A DNA stretch of 64,000 nt. Source: Rheum nobile (taxonomy: Eukaryota; Streptophyta; Magnoliopsida; Caryophyllales; Polygonaceae). A program made the translations under genes and the position numbers. The stretch covers positions 620,001 to 684,000 of the forward strand of contig WOAB01000527.1 in NCBI GenBank assembly GCA_027886185.1, written 5' to 3'. Shown piece after piece: positions 34,657 through 45,988 of the stretch. How positions within the stretch are numbered: position 1 is the stretch's first letter; each line of letters opens with the position of its first letter. The notes under the pieces were generated by a model, which saw only the letters and a list, made by a program, of their open reading frames with translations, was not told the DNA's origin and made no database searches.

Positions 34657-37600
34657 GAAGTGGTATCAGAGCGAGGTTTCGAATTAACTTGGGTTTGTTA
34701 GAACTAGTATCGTGTTCTACGCCGACGCTTCCACCCGATCCATGTAAGTATATTATGATTCTTATCATGTCATGAAGTTTGTGTTTTGCTTCTGAAGTAG
34801 AATTTCATTTTTATTTTTAATGGTATGTTTGGACTTCTCTCATAGTAATGTTTGATCTTTGGTAGTTTGAACTTGTGTTTTCAAAAGTTTTGAGCATAAG
34901 AATGGTAGAATTTGAAAATTGTGTTTTGAAAGGATCGAATTTGATTTGTGCAGTACTTAGTTTTACTTAATTGAATAAAGTGTTGGAGAAAATGTAATTT
35001 ACAAAGGTGGTACCTATGATTTTCATATAAAATTTTTGAGGTTTGAGTTTCAAGAAAACTTTCTACAAATTCTTGGTAATCTATTGATTATGAAGGCGAT
35101 GTTTCAAACTCACTGGTATACTTTATGCTTTTGAGCTTCGTATCTCGGATGAGATTCATGTTTTCATTATGTGAACGAATTGAAAAATGTTTAATAACTT
35201 AGAGTTCGTTATTTCTATTCGTTTATACTTGTGTGGTAGAGTGACTCTGTTAGGTTGCATTCTCGTTTAGGTAGTAATATGGTTGACATTTAATGAATCT
35301 TTTTGGGCCGAAGCAATTCTTTGGGATCATTTGAAAAGTGTTGGTGATACATAATGTTTTTGGGAAAGAATGGGTTGATTAGTAGGCTATGCACGTGACC
35401 TGTAATCAATACATCCTAATCATGGTTGTAGGAGATGTTTATGTATGAACTAGATATGGAATGACATTGTGACTCTGGTTATGATTTTTCGTGTAAGGAA
35501 ATTTTGAAGTTAAGGATATCTTACGATATTGTGGGATTTTATAGCTGGTGGTGATTTGGTGGTTATGGAATTAGGAAGTTGTCAATTGATGGTTTTGGAT
35601 TATAGGTAAATCTTACTGTAACTTTATAAGACTTTGATTCCTCATTATTACATTTGGGTTGGTGAGCTATTGAGTTATAATACTCAGTTTACGTTTCTTG
35701 GCAATATAATGGTTACCTAGTGTAGGAAATATTTTGGGTTTCTTAGATAGTATATTACTACTCAAGGGTATAGAATGCGTGCGACTTGGAGGTTAGATGC
35801 TAATTGGACATACGTTGTATGGAATGGTATAGGGATTCATTATATAAGTGAGTAAAATGTAAGGGTGGTTTGTCAAATCTTATGGTTCAATAAGGGACTT
35901 CTAGAAACATGATTGAATGATTATAATGAGAGTTTTGGAGCTATTACACATACTACATTCGTAATGTCCACCCATAATGGAAGTCATGTAAGTAACGTAG
36001 AATGGTACCCGCATATTGAGGGAAAGTATGTAAGCTTCCACATGTATGGTTAAGAAGAGTATGGACAAAGCTAATGCCAAGTGTGTATCACTATGAGACT
36101 TTTATTAAAGTGGCGTACCCTTTGAATATGATGATCTTGGGAGAGTTAAAAGTATCATTGAGACATTGAGTGGGTGAAGTTTAAAGTTATAGGTTTTCGC
36201 TGCTAGAATCCTTATTGATAACAAGTTGAAATATTTTTGTGACATGAGGTATCAAATATATATCTGGTGGTGTTTCTTTGAAATTTTAAACGCTTTTCTT
36301 GGGGTCCGATTTCCTATCGTTGAAGTGCTCGTATATTGGATGAATTTAATACGGGAAGACATTGATTTTCATATCATTAATAAGAAGCAAAACTTTTGGA
36401 TATGATTTGTGAGGATTTTCCTCATTTTGAGTTTCGTGTTCGGTTATTGAGTGAAGAAAGTATTCAATGTGTTTATAGATTTTATAAGGTAATTGATTCA
36501 AATGCCTTTGTAGAGGAAAATAGATCTTCTTATCGAGATTTGAGGTGTTTTGACTGAAACATTTCAGAAGGAGATTCTAAGTGATTATCGTTTTTTTATA
36601 GGAATTTCATAGTGTATAATTATTTTTGTTTTTGCTTTCGTTTTTTATATTGACTAAGTGATCGGGAGGTTGGTTTAAATTTCAAGTTTTAAAATCCAAT
36701 GCTCGAGTCATTTCGGTTTTGTTTATGATCTATTTGAAGAGGGGTTATCCAAAATTGAATTTGAGAAGTGGCGTTCTAACCTTGTTTCCTAGATGCATCC
36801 TCTAATGTTTTAAAGCTTGGTTTTTACTTCAAGTTTATGTTTTGTTTCTTTCAATATACATGGTTGTGTATCTCGGTTACTTGCACATTCACTCCCTCGT
36901 GAGATGTTTTTGGACATCATGACCTTTTGTGCACTTGATCATATTCATTTTGGCGCGTGCTCATTGTACTATTATGCTAGTGGGACTCCATATTAAAAAT
37001 CTGATATATTGAAATTTATATGATTTTCTTTTTCTATTGATTTAGAAGATGTATGACCGTCAGTTTGAGATGCATTGGTTATGATGAATTGCGAAGTATA
37101 TCCTTTTAATGTTATTTTATTCAAATCTTCTCCATGATGGATATCAGTATTATTATTGACCGAATGGTCATGACGTTGATATATGATTTAAACTTCAGAA
37201 GCTAAGTGCTCAACTTGTTTTGCTAGAGGCAGTCCTAACCACTTTGAGTTTTCGAATATTGGTCCAAGTCTACAGTGATTGTTGTCGTTCCATGTCTTTA
37301 TACCTTTAATGTTAGGGAGATATACATGATTGCGTGTCTAGGACCTTGTTGTACAAGTATTACTTTCATTAAACATCTTTGAATCATATGACTTGTTGTG
37401 TGTTGATCATACTCTGTTGGATGCATGTTATTTTAATAATATTCATGTGATAATTCTTTTATTTTTGGTGTACATGTATGTTTTTCATGTTCGATAGACG
37501 ATGAGAATTTTAGGCACTCTTATGCAGTGGAGTGGCATTATACTTGTTGTGAGTCATGACTTCCGGAGCGAAAGTATTTTACCAGGTGGTGGCAATAAGA

Positions 37601-37868
37601 GATTATATATATAAGGGAAAAAATAGCACTCGTGGATAAGTCCGTTTAAGGATTCATGGTTTGAGAGTTTGTAACTTTGAGGATATGTTAAGATGATGTG
37701 CGGGAATGAATGGAAACTCGTGGTAGGGAAGTAACTAGAAATTTGGAGAGAGATAACCTTATCTGATACTTGATTGACTTTTGGGAAATTAGAGATCAGC
37801 TAAATTTATTATTCAGAAGTGCTTGAGACCTAGTTTCGAGGACGAAACTATTTTTAAGGAGGGTAGTA
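34657..37868 (+). mobile_element. Element C interior: non-coding, with PBS and polypurine tract
   Basis: Primer binding site TGGTATCAGAGC at 34661-34672 and purine tract 'aaggagggtagta' at 37856-37868. The ~3.2 kb between them has no reading frame of even 60 residues on either strand and no gag, RT or integrase motif that I can see. The sequence is T-rich on the plus strand, unlike the coding interiors of A and B. Confidence 0.82.
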
Positions 37869-40052
37869 TGTAATAGCATTGGAAATTTTAAAATTTTGAG
37901 TTTTACCCATTTCAATTTTTAATTGGTTTATTGATTTTATTTTATTAGAGCGGTGTATTCGAACCCAGCCTTTTATATTTTGTTTTCATATAATTAATGG
38001 GTTATATTTCAATCCCATATTTTCTCAATTATATTTCTACCCATTCCTAGATTTTCCCTTTCTATCCCTACAAATATAAATATCCCAAATTAATACTCTT
38101 TTCTTTTCTTTTTTCTTTTTGTTTCCCTCTCTCTCCTTTTCTCTCTCCTACTTATCCCCCTCTCCCTTCACCCCCGACATCTAACCTTTTCAATGACAGC
38201 TCCCATCTCTTCAATTTCTTCTTATCTCTTCCTAGCACCTCCCCACCTATGTTGTTTCTCACCGGCGTCGGAGTAGGTCGAGCCGCCCTCATCTTTCCCT
38301 TCCCAGCGGGTCTTGTTGCTGCCACCTCATCATCCTTTGTCCGCGCAGCAGAGCAAGCCCCCAACCACGACTAACTGCGAGCCTTTGTCTCTTCCGCCTC
38401 TCGTCGGTCATGGTCGCCGACAAAGCTCCCCTAGACCCACTTCTACCTTCGTTTGACAATAAATTTTTTGGGTTGATTGAATTTGAAGCTTGGAGTGGTT
38501 AGATTGAGATTTGGGGCATTTCATGCACATGCTGGAAATTATGGGCACTTTTTGTAATTACTGGAAATTTATGGTTGAGATTATAAGGTTTGGAATGTCG
38601 GGATGTTTTGGTAACTACTATAAGTCCGGGCTAAACGTTTGATTGTGGAGAATGGTGTGCTTGGCCTTCAACCTCATTAAGGCAAGTTATTTGTGAGCAT
38701 TTACGTGTTATAGTCTAAGTTTAGGGGTCTTGATGTCGTATGAATATCGAATTGTTTGATAGTGATTCAAGCATGAGTTTATCTATATTAAATTACTCAT
38801 ATTTATTACATAGTCATGATGTGTTGATAAATGAATGATGAATGTTGTTGCCTATAATAGTTTGTTATAAAAGAGTGACGAAACGTATGAATCTTGTTTG
38901 ATGTTTTAGACTTACATGTTGTAGTTGAAGTTTAGAGTCATGGACTATGCATGAGTTTTATATCTTAGTTTATGCATGAGTATTAATTATGAAATTATAT
39001 ATGTATATATATATATATAACCTTGGATTGTGCATAATTATCGAGTCTTAGATCGTACTTGAGTATTTGAGTTTCGAATTATGGATGAATGATTAGATAC
39101 TTGGTCGTGTCTTAAACATGTGCATATATACGCGTATCGAGTACTACATTGTCTTGATATGGTGTGATGTGTCAATAAATGGATGTTGGTTGTGTTAACA
39201 TAAGATGTTGGTGAGGATATGATGATCATATGGATGAATATTGTTGTACGGTTGATTTGAAGCAAAATGATATGTTGATTAAAATGTGGTATGATATATA
39301 TGTGGGTAAGGATGGTTCCGATCCCAAATGGTTTTAAACTGTTTTCTACTGATACGCTCCTCGACAGAGGGCTCCATTCGGGTGAAGCGGTTCGAGAGAG
39401 TGCTCTACCATTTTTGGGGAGGTCGGGTCACCTAGATAGTGACGCCGTTTCCGATCCGTTGGTAGAGATGATAATACCCGTTATGCGGGTTCAGAAGGTA
39501 CCTTCGTGTCCAAGACAAGCTTGGGCATGTTTTCGAAACGTTTTCGTACTTGGATTTGCAAATGAGTTTTCTTTAAAAGAAAAATATACTCGAGTATATA
39601 GATTTTGAATGATTTCTTACAAGTTTGAAACTTGTGGTTTGATTAGAAATTGAGTGAAGTTCATGTGATCTAATGTTGTATTCACTGTGAGTATGCTTGG
39701 AAGATCTGGCATTGCGACTATTCTAGCTGTAACTTTTCCTGCATATCTGTGTGTATGTGAAGTAACACTCTCTTGTATGTCATGATTGTTTGTAACTTTC
39801 TTGTCATGCATTTATTGTCATCAATCTTGCATATCCGCAAATCTGTAGAGAATACTTTATCAATGTATAATGTTTAGTTGTAATATTTCTTGCATGTTTG
39901 TATGTGTCTAAATAATACATTCATGTTGTAACATGTACATATGTGCCCTTGCATGTGTATCTGTGATCCCTTGCTTACACTATTGCATGTATTAAGTTGC
40001 TTATATAACTTGCTAGTCTGGTTGGAGACTTACCCCCATTTTCGTGGGGGCT
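37869..40052 (+). repeat. Element C 3' LTR, 3'-truncated
   Basis: Starts TGTAATAGC and follows the LTR-C pattern through 'ttcgtgggggct' at 40052, then diverges abruptly. About 450 bases of the LTR 3' end are missing. It shows the uninterrupted target site of element A near 39131. Confidence 0.85.
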
Positions 40053-40576
40053 TGAAATTCTATCAAAAATTCGTATAACAGATTTGTTGAACTGAAACGA
40101 TGAAATTCTTTCCATTGGGGGCGTTATAAATCCCGATTTTTGGGGGATTATGTACGGGATATCCATATATACAAAGCCCGATGATTAACGGTCAAATTTA
40201 ATTTGGGTGCAATTTCTCCATTAAAAGGGAGCTTCAAGGGATGTGTTTTTTGTGGTTGGAGGTTGAAGAAGATATTGTTCACTGCTAGCCCCTCTTTTGG
40301 CTTAATTACACATTTTTGCCCAACTTTACAAGTTATGGCAAAATTGTCCTTTACAAAATTTACTTAAACTTATTTTTAACTTATCCTAAGTTTATTTATA
40401 CATTTTAACCCAAAATTAAGTTGAAGAAAAAATTAAATTAGGCTAGTTTTAACCTTAAATTACATGTTGCTATTAACTTAACCATATTTAAATCCAAAAT
40501 AATATTTTGTTAATCTTAAATTAAATACTTAAAGTTAAATTGATAAGTTTATTTAAGTTATAATTAACATAAGGTT
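40053..40576. other. Intergenic AT-rich DNA after truncated LTR-C
   Basis: About 500 bases with no gene. The first part (to about 40250) is less AT-rich and may be a fragment of another repeat, but I cannot identify it. The rest is AT-rich with 'ttaacttaa' runs. Confidence 0.5.
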
Positions 40577-40581
40577 AACAT

Positions 40582-41204
40582 TGTGATCGTCCGGTTTTTC
40601 GTGAGGAAGTAGTTGGCAGTCCAGACAGAACCAACTCCGACTCATCTCTCCTGGAGGCATCTCTCCCCGTTCCCCACCGGCTGCCTCCGGTCATGTTAGA
40701 CGTCGTCTGGTCCCAAGCTTCGGCCTGAAAAAGAAGAGGGGCCCGAGGGTGGCCTCGGGCTTGCCACTCTGACGCTCATGTTAGTGCTCAACTCACGAAT
40801 GGGGCGTAAAGAAGAGTAGAGCTAAGGGTACAGTGGAGCAACAATGACAAAGAGTAAGAGAGTGAGAGTTTCGGTTTTTAGCCGATAGGGTGGGAGAGAG
40901 AGACCAACCAGAGAAAGGGTCGAGAATCCCGTTTCCAACCATAGTCTCCCCCTTATATACCTGAGGCCAAAAGGCTATTTGTCGCGCAGTCGGCCTAGGC
41001 CGGGAGGAGGGCTCTCGAGCCGCGTAGCCAGGCAGACTGGGAGGAGCCGACTGGGTAGATTGGGAAGAAGGCCCGCGGACCGCGTAGCTGGATCGAGTTG
41101 AGGAAGAGTTGTCATGGCCTTACTCCGAGTTGGGCCGTATTGCTAAATGGGCCTTTCTTCTGTTTGGGCCATGCATTTGGGCCGGGCTAAATACGGTTCC
41201 CACA
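40582..41204 (-). mobile_element. Solo LTR, 623 bp, TSD AACAT
   Basis: Plus strand TGTGATCG...TTCCCACA, flanked by AACAT (40577-40581 and 41205-41209). On the minus strand it begins TGTGGGAACC and contains a TATA-like 'ggtatataaggg' near 40960-40972 followed by a CT-rich leader, which supports minus orientation. GC content is much higher than in the flanks. No coding region. The superfamily is not recognised. Confidence 0.85.
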
Positions 41205-41209
41205 AACAT

Positions 41210-41900
41210 AATTTTAAAGCATTCATAACTTAAAGAGATCACATACTTAAGGCAAGTATTATTTTATCCCTACATTGAATAAACATAATAAATTATATAA
41301 CCTTTATTATAATATTTAAAACTTTAAAACTACATTCATGGTTATACTTATTTATTGGTTTCTATACTATACTATTGTAACCCATTTGATAATTTGTACA
41401 AAAATTATCTTAACCTAACTTTTGGACTTAAGTTAATGAATATTTGAGTTACTCCTCTAATATAAATAACATAAATTTCATCAATAAAAAAACTAGAAAT
41501 TACATTAATACCCTTATGATAAATACCTTATTATATTCCTTCGTTCTATTCAACAATGTACGAAATATAGGCTTACATGTCAATCTAACCTTTAAATTTT
41601 GTTAATCAATAATCGTTATTTGAATATTTTAAGTGACGTCTTATTAATGAGTTGTAAAGATTGTTCTTGAAAATTAGGCAACCTAATCATGTTTCTCTCA
41701 TGTCTTCAACTACTAGGTAAAATATATATTTCTAATTAACAAGTAATAGTAATGTTAGTAAATTAACTAAAGAAAGAATTATTTTATTTCTACCAATGAC
41801 AGTCTTAAACATCTAAAATGACATTTAATATCAAACAAAAAGAGTAATAAATATAACAATTTATTAAATTAAAATATATATCTTAATAGTCATTTTTTTA
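41210..41900. other. AT-rich intergenic DNA
   Basis: About 690 bases of AT-rich sequence. I see no gene, RNA or clear repeat. Confidence 0.5.
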
Positions 41901-42450
41901 GGCAAAATGACTCTAAATAATACCAACTATCTGGCTTGAACCAAAAATAATATAAACTTTAAAAATTGTAAAAACATACCAAAACTATGTCAATTTTAAA
42001 AAAATATGGTATGGACATATTTTCTGGTGAATTTTTCAGCAGGTTTGCTGATGTGGAGCCGGAAAAATGATTTGTCATATTTTCGTTTAACACATCAAAT
42101 TAACCTCAGTTGTATAATAACAAATAAAAAAATACACAAACCAATATCAGTAATTCGCATCTTACAGCAACACGCACAAAAGAAAATCAGTCATATTTTT
42201 TGACAAATCACGTTTTAAACAAACCCTTCATTATTATACAAATGAAGTGTAATTTTGATATGTAAATTTTTTTGACAAATTACATTTTCGGCTCCATCTC
42301 ATCATACCTGTTAGAAAATTCACCAGAAAATTATGCTCATACCATTTTTTGTTTATATAGTCATAGTTTAGGTACGTTTTTATAATTTTTAAAGTTTGTA
42401 TTATTTTTTGTTCAAAGGTGATAGTTGGTATTATTTAGAGTCAGTTTTCC
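41901..42450. mobile_element. MITE copy 1 with ~200-bp inverted repeats
   Basis: The ends 'ggcaaaatgactctaaat' and (inverted) 'ggaaaactgactctaaat' continue as long inverted repeats of roughly 200 bases. A second copy of nearly the same length (552 bp) lies at 51306-51857. Long inverted repeats and loosely matching 9-base flanks suggest a Mutator-like MITE, but the duplication is too AT-rich to be sure. Confidence 0.7.
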
Positions 42451-42574
42451 TTATTTTTATTAGGTACTTCATTATATTGTCATACCTTATGTTAAATGAT
42501 TTAAAATGTCATCAACAAATGAAATTATTCTATTTCATTATAAAATTTTATTGATTGCGAAATCGACATGTTTT

Positions 42575-43487
42575 TGTTGAATTCCTTAGGTTTTGATAGT
42601 AACAAACATTCAGCTAATCTCGTAACTAAGTGTTTCAGGAACAAGACAGTTGTCACAGGGAACCATGGCAGCGAAGGATTGCAGAGGGAACAAAGCCTTC
42701 ACCACATGCTTTGTTACCTCTCAAGGAACATCAGAGACGGACAACAATCAAGCTGCGAATGGAAGCAAGATATCCAGCGTGAAGATTATGGAGACAATCC
42801 TAGAAGATCACGCGGTCAAGGATAGAGATTTCGACTGGAAGGATCTCGCCGAAGAGAAGATTTGGAGAGAGAATCCGAATGTGTTATCTTAGGAAATCTT
42901 TCCTAAGATAATATATTTGGAGAGAGAAGGATTTTATCTTTATCCGATTTTGTTATCTTAGGAAATTCCTTCCTTAGATAATATCGGCTGATAAGATAAT
43001 ATTCTTCAAATCATTTAAATATCTTCTTGTTACCAAGTTTAGAAAAGATTTTATCTTGTTACGATTAGGGTTTAGTCGAGTTGTATTTATAGAAGTGTGG
43101 ATTCATTTCTATGTAAGAATCGACGACGACGAACTGTGAGCATAAGAGAACAGAAAGGAGAGTGAAGTTGTTTGTGAGTCTTTGAGGGTTGAGTTCGGAT
43201 TCATTGTTGTAGGAGTGATCTTCGAATCTAACTGGGTAGTCTAGGGTTTGGAGTCCATGCTACAAGTGTAATCGAACAAGAAATCAATAAGACAAGTAGA
43301 CGCTTCAAAATCCTCTCAAGCGAGAAGCTTGAAGGTAGTGGTTTTTCTTTGATTAGCTAGTTGGCTAATTAGGGTTTCCACTATACATCGTGAGTTCGTT
43401 TCTTATCTTTCTTGCTATAATATTCCGCTGCACCTTCTGTGGGAACAAAGTCTTTGTTCCCTCAAAGGTAACTCTAACGATTCAACA
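42575..43487 (+). mobile_element. Solo LTR, 913 bp, TSD GTTTT
   Basis: TGTTGAATTCC...GATTCAACA with an 8-base terminal inverted repeat, flanked by GTTTT (42570-42574 and 43488-43492). A TATA-like 'tgtatttatag' at about 43082-43092 fits a plus-strand promoter. The short reading frames at 42568-42892 lie in the U3 region and are not convincing genes. No primer binding site or interior is present. Confidence 0.82.
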
Positions 43488-43492
43488 GTTTT

Positions 43493-44187
43493 TATAATTA
43501 TAAAAATATTAAATTTATTATTCATAAATCTCGTGCGAGGCACGAGGACTAAGCTAGTTAGAACCTAACTAAGCTACATGACACCCCCTAGTTAAGTCAC
43601 CTTAGCATTTGCCACGGCCCACATGTCATTATCTCATTTTTCACTTTGTTTTAATATAGTTAATTACAAACTAAAATTTTATATCCTAAACCTAGGACTA
43701 ATTTATTCCTAATTTAACCCTAAACCTATCACTATTATCTTCCTCATTTAATTTTATTTAAAAATCAAATTTATATTGATATCTATGTGTGTACGTCACG
43801 ACATGCATATTTATATACTTGCTTATGGTGGTGTATTTGTGTGTCACCCTCCCTACCATGCTAGCTATTAATACAAATTTTATGAAAATCTTTGATTGTG
43901 TATATTCAGTATTTTCTTATAAATTTTATAAGTATATTGAATGATTTCATTCTCCCTTTAACCATATATATACGAATTAATCATATATATACGAATTGAT
44001 GATTTCATAATAAGAGTTTTTTTGTAGACATTTTTTAATAGGATTTGAACATTTAATTTTAGTTAATTTAACTTTTTATATATTAACTAATTTTTTTCAT
44101 TTATTCTACTATTTATATATAATAGTAAAATTAGGGATAAAATAATGGGCGGGCAAAAAATGATAAGTTGTATGCAAGGAAATCAAT
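43493..44187. other. AT-rich intergenic DNA
   Basis: About 700 bases. It contains 'ctcgtgcgaggcacgag', a common plant repeat-like phrase. No gene is seen. Confidence 0.5.
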
Positions 44188-44584
44188 AAGAAATCATATA
44201 CAATAAAGTTATTTAGAGAGAAGGTCTCTCTCTTCTCTCTAAAACCCCCAAACTCCATTAACCAAAACTCAAACTTCTATCACCAAAAACAATCAATAGT
44301 AACCTCATCAACACAATACCTCCTCAATAAACCAAACTCGGATATCTTTGAGGTATCCTCAAACAACAAAATTATGAGGCAACCCCTCAAATAACAACAT
44401 ATGAGGTAATCCCTCAAAATAAAAAAATAAAAAAATTCAGCCATTAGTTCTTAGAGGTAACCCCTCTATATATTAAAGGATGAAATCCCTTCTTAGTTCA
44501 AAATGTAAACCATTCTACGAACTTTAAAACAAAGCATCATAAATTAACAAGTTAGCCTCTTGTTTAGGAAAATCCCCACCATAA

Positions 44585-44950
44585 TTAAGGAATTTCCTCT
44601 CTGTTGAGTTTACATGCTGTAAACTTCAAGAGAAGTTTACAGGCTGTAAACTTCTCACCATTTGATAAAATCCTAGTATAGTATGTTGAAGAAAACCGTT
44701 TAGAATACTTATCTTTAGGACCTTTATGAAAAGATAAATCTCTTTTAAGACCCTTTATAACTAGAACATTAATCATTTTGGAATCAAGAGCACCCCAATT
44801 TCTTGGATCGAATATATCAATTCTAAGAAAATTATCATCAACACCATTAGCATTAACATATTCATTTTCAAGATCATCAACATTAGCATCAACATTATAT
44901 TTTTCAAGATCATTAACATTAGCATCAACATCTTGATTTTCAAGATCATC

Positions 44951-44981
<31 letters not shown>

Positions 44982-45235
44982 TCAACATTAGCATGAGGAT
45001 CATCAAAGGCATTAACATTGGCATCAACATTCACATGAATATCATCAACATTTTGATTTTCAACATCAAAATCAATAACATTAGCATCAATATTTTGGTT
45101 TTCAAGAGAAGCTTGTGATTCCTTTCTAATAAATTTGTCGAGAGCTCCTCTTTGAGATTGAATTAACTCTTCAACTTTAATTTTCTTTTTATGTTTTTTA
45201 GATCCGGAATCATGCTTTCTAATTCTAGAAGACAT
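44585..45235 (-). pseudogene. hAT / ZMYM1-like transposase, N-terminal fragment
   Basis: The start is set at 45235 (MSSRIRKHDSG), which resembles the N-terminus of plant zinc-finger MYM-type 1-like proteins derived from hAT transposases. A basic KKHKKKIK stretch is followed by a low-complexity region with DANV/DLEN repeats and a run of ten Val from a GTT microsatellite. Then come the characteristic FDPRNWGAL and KDKYSKRFS motifs and an LSNGEK end. The homology stops at about 44658. The remaining residues come from a palindromic 'gtttaca.gctgtaaac' repeat (44607-44657). The TTF-type zinc finger, catalytic and dimerisation parts are absent, so it cannot transpose. Confidence 0.65.
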
Positions 45236-45253
45236 AGCTAAACACAAAGACAA

Positions 45254-45977
45254 GAAAATAATGCACGAAACTACTGTAAATCTGTAATATAATTGAGATG
45301 GAAGAAAACAACCTGAATAATTGATGAATGATGAGTGATCACTTCTCCATAGGGGTTTATTTCAAACTATCTTTCTCTGAAAAATGAATTAAAAGGTTGA
45401 AAATTAGCAATTGTTTATCTTAGTCTCTTCAAGAAAAATAACAAATTAGAAAGTTACAATTTCATTTCCCCCGTTAACTAATCCCTTAGCATAGGCTTTA
45501 TATACATGATTTTTAATTATTATTAATTTTATAATATTAATATGTGTAATTAAAAAAAAGAGACTTGTTCCTTTGAGAAAAAAATATCAGCTCTCCCAGT
45601 TGTTCAACACTTCAAATGAAAACAAACACTCTTCCCCAACCCTCAATCTATTCAATAAAATTAAAATTAAAATTAAAAGAGGGATATAAAGAATATTAGT
45701 CACCAAACTCACCATTCTTTCATTTTTATGGCATCATTGATTCATTGGCAGGGTGCTTCTACTTTCATCTAATCTATTGAAGTCTTCCTCCTTGGATTTG
45801 TAATGGCAAGTAAAATTTTTTTCTGATAAAGATGGAAAGAAGAAGAAAGAGGAATATGATGAATGGAGAAATGGGATGAAATAAAATGAAAAAATTTCCG
45901 TTCTGAAAATTCATGCCTATTAGGCTATTATCCATTGACTAATATTGCCTACAAGGCTACAAGAAAAAAAAAATGAA
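45254..45977. other. Sequence upstream of the hAT-like fragment
   Basis: AT-rich DNA between the transposase-like fragment and the foldback element. On the minus strand it would be 5' leader or intron. Together with 49238-49488 it would make about 1 kb of upstream region if the foldback were removed. No other feature is seen. Confidence 0.4.
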
Positions 45978-45988
45978 AGACTAAAGGT

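Larger units (their letters stand above)
7293..40052 (+). mobile_element. Element C: LARD-like non-autonomous LTR retrotransposon, split by A and B
   Basis: Its parts are a 5'-truncated 5' LTR in three pieces (7293-7793, 21814-22809, 34296-34656), a 3.2-kb interior (34657-37868) and a 3' LTR from 37869 cut off at about 40052. It has an intact primer binding site TGGTATCAGAGC and a purine-rich tract before the 3' LTR. Long LTRs with a long non-coding interior fit the LARD class. The phrase 'cgaggacgaaac' just before the tract is also seen at the 3' end of plant Tekay-type elements, so C may be a derivative mobilised by them (inference). Confidence 0.8.

Noticed and set aside
42568..42892. Two overlapping 80-codon frames as a possible small gene
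   Set aside because: They lie in the U3 part of a solo LTR with clear duplications. No homology is recognised.
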